Shown here: positions 44,419-46,977 of the stretch, piece after piece
Layout of the letters: every line of letters starts with the position of its first letter
Position numbering within the stretch: position 1 is the first letter of the stretch
Assembly: GCA_903934875.1 (NCBI GenBank)
Contig: CAIZPP010000139.1
Span: forward strand, 1-46,977
DNA from: an uncultured Methylococcaceae bacterium
GTDB lineage: Bacteria > Pseudomonadota > Gammaproteobacteria > Methylococcales > Methylococcaceae
Length of the DNA stretch: 46,977 nt
Direction of reading: 5' to 3'
Notes under the pieces: model-generated
Database searches by the model: none
What the model saw: the letters and a program-made list of their open reading frames with translations, nothing else
Told to the model about the DNA's origin: nothing
Program-made: the position numbers and the translations under genes

Positions 44419-45972
44419 ATGCGCGGCGTTTACAGAGAATCCAAAAAAGAAGCCTACGATGTTGTGGTCATTGGTGCCGGAATAGGCGGTCTGAGCGTGG
44501 CCGCACTGCTGGCGAAGGCGGGAAAGTCCGTGCTGCTGGTGGAACGGCACGACCGTCCCGGTGGTTATGCCCACGGCTTCAGGAGGCGCGGCTTCCATTT
44601 CGATTCGGGGGTCCATCTGGTCAGCGGCTGCGGCCCTGAGGGCTACCGCAACGGTAGTGCCATACACAAGATCAGCCGGGCAGTGGGAATAGATCCGCAA
44701 GCCGTTTTCCTTCCTATCAAGGCCTACGCACGGGCTGTCTTCCCGGAACTCGAAGTCCGCTTGCAGACTGGTGAGGGGGCTTGCATTGACAGCTTAACCG
44801 AATGGTTTCCCAAAGAAAAAGACGGACTCCTTGCGCTGATCCGTCTTTGCCGAGTGTTGGCGGAAGAAGCCATGCTGGCGGAAGAGATACTGGAACAAGG
44901 CAAGTCCGTCCGCGTATCACCGGCACTAGCCCTAGCCAACTTGTTCCGCTACCGCCGCACCACCCTGGCCGGGGCGCTGGACGAGTTCCTCGTCAATGCA
45001 CGCCTGAAGAGCGCGTGCGCCTCCTTATGGCCCTACTTGGGCCTGCCGCCCTCGAAGCTGTCCTTTTTGTACTGGGCCAGCATGATGGCAGGTTACACCT
45101 ACGAAGGTAGTTATTATTGCCGGGGCAGTTTCCAAGTATATGCCAATCTTCTCGCGGCCGCTGTGGAACAGCAAGGCAGCGAGGTGCTGCTGAATTCCAA
45201 TGTGCGGCGCATTTGCGTGGATCAAGGCCAGGCCACCGGAATCATACTGGAAAACGGCCAAGTCATCCGAGCCGGAGCGGTGGTTTCCAACATCGACGCC
45301 ATCCAGACTGCCGACATGCTGATCGGACGGGAACGCCTGCCGGCAGGTTATTGTGAGGGTTTGGAGAAGCTAAGCCCGTCTTTGTCAGTTTTCGTGGACT
45401 ACGTGGCCACCGACCTTCCGCTTACCGGGCAGACCCATGCCCATGAGTCATTTTTCTACGCATCCTTCGACCATGAGACTAGCTACGCGCTCACGCGGGA
45501 AGGCCGTCCCAACTGGTTTTCCGCCACCATCCCTTCTTTGGCAGACCCATCCTTAGCACCACAAGGACAGCACATCTTGCTGTTGACCACCCTATGTCCG
45601 TTCCAAATCAGCCAATCTTGGCGACAGGCCAAAGCAGGGTTCCAGCAGCGCCTTTTGGAACATGCCGAGCGGCATTTCCCCGGCCTCAATGACCACCTGC
45701 TATTGGTAGAGTCGGGTTCGCCGAGAACATTGGAACGCTACACCCTCAACCATCAAGGCGCAGCCTATGGCTTCGCCCCCACCCCAGATCAAGTGGGTCC
45801 AAACCGCCCTGGTGTGCGAGGTGCCTTGCCTGGACTCTACCATACCGGACATTGGACTCGGCCTGGCGGCGGGGTGGCTGGTGTCAGCGTCTCCGCCCTA
45901 CTCGCCGCACAAGCAATACTCGACATAGCTAGGCAGGAGGATTTCTGGAAATTTTTGGGAATCGACGTTTAA
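44419..45972 (+). CDS. CrtI/CrtISO-like FAD oxidoreductase
   Basis: The 517-residue protein belongs to the phytoene desaturase/carotenoid isomerase superfamily: N-terminal FAD motif DVVVIGAGIGGLSVAALLAK, VERHDRPGGYAHGFRRRG, GVHLVSGCGPEG, and the C-terminal signature GLYHTGHWTRPGGGVAGVSV. The ATG at 44419 fits the usual start; a TTG 51 nt upstream is less likely. Acts on conjugated polyenes in its family, so cis-trans isomerisation or desaturation of the aryl polyene is the likely role (inference). Same strand as the ligase and downstream carrier protein. Confidence 0.88.
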   Translation: MRGVYRESKKEAYDVVVIGAGIGGLSVAALLAKAGKSVLLVERHDRPGGYAHGFRRRGFHFDSGVHLVSGCGPEGYRNGSAIHKISRAVGIDPQAVFLPIKAYARAVFPELEVRLQTGEGACIDSLTEWFPKEKDGLLALIRLCRVLAEEAMLAEEILEQGKSVRVSPALALANLFRYRRTTLAGALDEFLVNARLKSACASLWPYLGLPPSKLSFLYWASMMAGYTYEGSYYCRGSFQVYANLLAAAVEQQGSEVLLNSNVRRICVDQGQATGIILENGQVIRAGAVVSNIDAIQTADMLIGRERLPAGYCEGLEKLSPSLSVFVDYVATDLPLTGQTHAHESFFYASFDHETSYALTREGRPNWFSATIPSLADPSLAPQGQHILLLTTLCPFQISQSWRQAKAGFQQRLLEHAERHFPGLNDHLLLVESGSPRTLERYTLNHQGAAYGFAPTPDQVGPNRPGVRGALPGLYHTGHWTRPGGGVAGVSVSALLAAQAILDIARQEDFWKFLGIDV

Positions 45973-46126
45973 AACAAATGGCCTTAATTCAGGAACCAAG
46001 CCATGACCTTCATCACCACCGCGTGGTCTACCCGGCCTCTGACCGGCTGGACCTGCGCACCACCCATGAAATTCCCAATTTTGTCGAAAACCAAACCAGT
46101 TGGTGAATGAGTGGAGGGGCTAGCTT

Positions 46127-46381
46127 GTGTTCTTTCAATTGCTGATCATGGGCGGTGGTCTGTTATGCACCGGCATAAAGACCTATCGTCAGCTCCAGCA
46201 ACCCAAAGACCTGGTTGAAGCGCTCAGTTCTGAAACCGTGCCAAACTTTATGACAAAAGCCGATCAAGCCTGCAAGCAATTTATCCTTTATTTTCATGGG
46301 GTCGAGCCTTCTGAGCGCCGAGAAAAGTGTTACACTGAGACCTATCGAATTGAACCATGCCAACTTAAACAATCACCATGA
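46127..46381 (+). CDS. Hypothetical small membrane-anchored protein
   Basis: The 84-residue protein, with GTG start and GGAGGGG eight bases upstream, has one N-terminal helix (FFQLLIMGGGLLCTGI). Its stop overlaps the carrier-protein start by 4 nt (ATGA), which argues that it is a real translated gene coupled to the carrier. No family recognised. The 154 bp ahead of it show nothing certain. Confidence 0.5.
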   Translation: MFFQLLIMGGGLLCTGIKTYRQLQQPKDLVEALSSETVPNFMTKADQACKQFILYFHGVEPSERREKCYTETYRIEPCQLKQSP

Positions 46382-46638
46382 ACCCAACCCAAGAAATCCG
46401 CGAACACATCCTGAGCCACTATCTGAAAGGCCAAGCGCCGGAAGGTTTCGATGATGACTACCCTTTGCTTGACGAAGGCATTTTGGATTCACTGGCAATC
46501 ATGAAGCTGATTGCCTGGCTGGAAAAGCACTTTTCGATTGAATTTGGCGACCATGACATCGTGTCCGAGCATTTTGGCACGGTGCGGGCGTTGGCTGGTT
46601 TTATCAGGCAAAAACGCGCCGTTAGCGAAGACAATTAA
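46378..46638 (+). CDS. Acyl/peptidyl carrier protein
   Basis: The 86-residue carrier protein has phosphopantetheine Ser38 in LLDEGILDSLAIMKLI. The DSL context is more like stand-alone PCP/D-alanyl-carrier-type domains than the two ACPs of the APE operon. It lies directly ahead of an NRPS condensation-domain gene, suggesting it carries the amino acid or acyl group for that protein. Confidence 0.9.
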   Translation: MNPTQEIREHILSHYLKGQAPEGFDDDYPLLDEGILDSLAIMKLIAWLEKHFSIEFGDHDIVSEHFGTVRALAGFIRQKRAVSEDN

Positions 46639-46674
46639 GTCATTTCCCGACAAAGAGACCAGACAAAGAACATT

Positions 46675-46977
46675 ATGCCAGCCCTCTTGTCCTCACCCCT
46701 TTCCCATGGTCAACAAGCCCTTTGGTTCATCTACCGCGAGGCACCGGACAGTGCGCATTCCGCGCCACGCTGTTTCAGGGTGCGGAAGCCGGGGCGGTGC
46801 TCCTGATTACGCTCCATCACATTGCCGGCGATGCCGCATCACTGTCGATCATCGGCAATCAGATAGTGGCGTTGTATGCCGCGCAATTGGACGGGCAGGC
46901 TGTCAACTTGCCTGCCTTGCCGGCGGATTATTCCGACTTCGTCGATTGGGAAACCCGCCTCATCACCAGCCACAAAG
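46675..46977 (+). pseudogene. NRPS condensation-domain gene, internally deleted and frameshifted, cut by window edge
   Basis: The first frame reads SPLSHGQQALWFIYREAPDS, the C1 motif of a condensation domain, then stops after PGRCS. From about 46755 a different frame reads FRATLFQGAEAG, VLLITLHHIAGDAASLSIIG, the C3 motif HHxxxD, and LPADYSDFVDWETRL. About a hundred residues normally lie between the C1 motif and FRATLF, so a deletion with a frame change is inferred. The gene may continue past 46977. A sequencing or assembly error cannot be excluded. Confidence 0.7.

Noticed and set aside
45973-46126. Possible short gene after the CrtI-like gene (reading HRVVYPASDRLDLRTTHEIP)
   Set aside because: No start with a ribosome-binding site, no known family and only about 30 codons. 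It is not supported as a gene.

Overview
The window is GC-rich DNA that reads like a chromosome of a Gammaproteobacterium. A methanotroph-like or otherwise nitrogen-fixing lineage is the best guess, based on an Rnf operon behind a NifA/sigma-54-type promoter, an aryl-polyene-type pigment cluster, many dispersed palindromic repeats and IS21/ISL3 remnants. This placement is inference, because no rRNA or tRNA gene is present. No CRISPR array or intact mobile element was seen.

Layout. Positions 1-1010 hold two decayed transposase remnants (IS21 istA, ISL3). Positions 1171-6528 (minus) encode a Pls/PosA-type single-module NRPS-like protein and, upstream in the same operon, a membrane-anchored TAXI-type solute-binding protein. 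Divergent from these (6820-9794, plus) lie an OmpR-type response regulator, its histidine kinase and a NodB-type deacetylase lipoprotein. Next come a large secreted beta-helix/FN3 protein, a PliI-type lysozyme inhibitor and an XRE regulator. Positions 15063-20844 hold rnfABCDGEH plus a Bfd-like ferredoxin, preceded by a candidate NifA upstream activator site and a -24/-12 promoter. Positions 21304-26901 hold a LysR regulator divergent from one long ORF that joins a D-glutamate cyclase (DUF1445) domain to a complete HyuA+HyuB 5-oxoprolinase.

From 27377 to the right edge lies an aryl-polyene (APE) type II PKS region. The minus-strand operon 42289->30988 contains a halogenase-like flavoprotein, two ketosynthases, a chain-length-factor-like protein, a ketoreductase, two dehydratases, two ACPs, acyltransferases, a COG4648 membrane protein and a thioesterase. 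A second halogenase-like flavoprotein and a lipoprotein are at 27377-29276. A divergent plus operon (42911 onward) carries an aryl-AMP ligase, a CrtI/CrtISO-like oxidoreductase, a small membrane protein, a carrier protein and a broken NRPS condensation-domain gene that runs off the edge. Inferred assembly: the ligase loads an aryl starter, the KS/CLF, KR and DH enzymes extend a polyene on the ACPs, and the acyltransferase and GT/acyltransferase proteins attach it to a lipid. The flavoproteins may decorate or isomerise it.

Most interesting signals: (1) the D-glutamate cyclase/5-oxoprolinase fusion; (2) a 41-bp element in front of two APE transcription units, with its TACAGCRTTTT core recurring at four further intergenic sites; (3) an AT-rich cassette of two small membrane proteins with its own intrinsic terminator, splitting the APE operon; (4) the NifA/sigma-54 signature upstream of rnf; (5) the TAXI + Pls-like NRPS + two-component system neighbourhood; and (6) gene remnants (HTH antitoxin, MazF, MoeA, ABC ATPase) in the spaces between genes.
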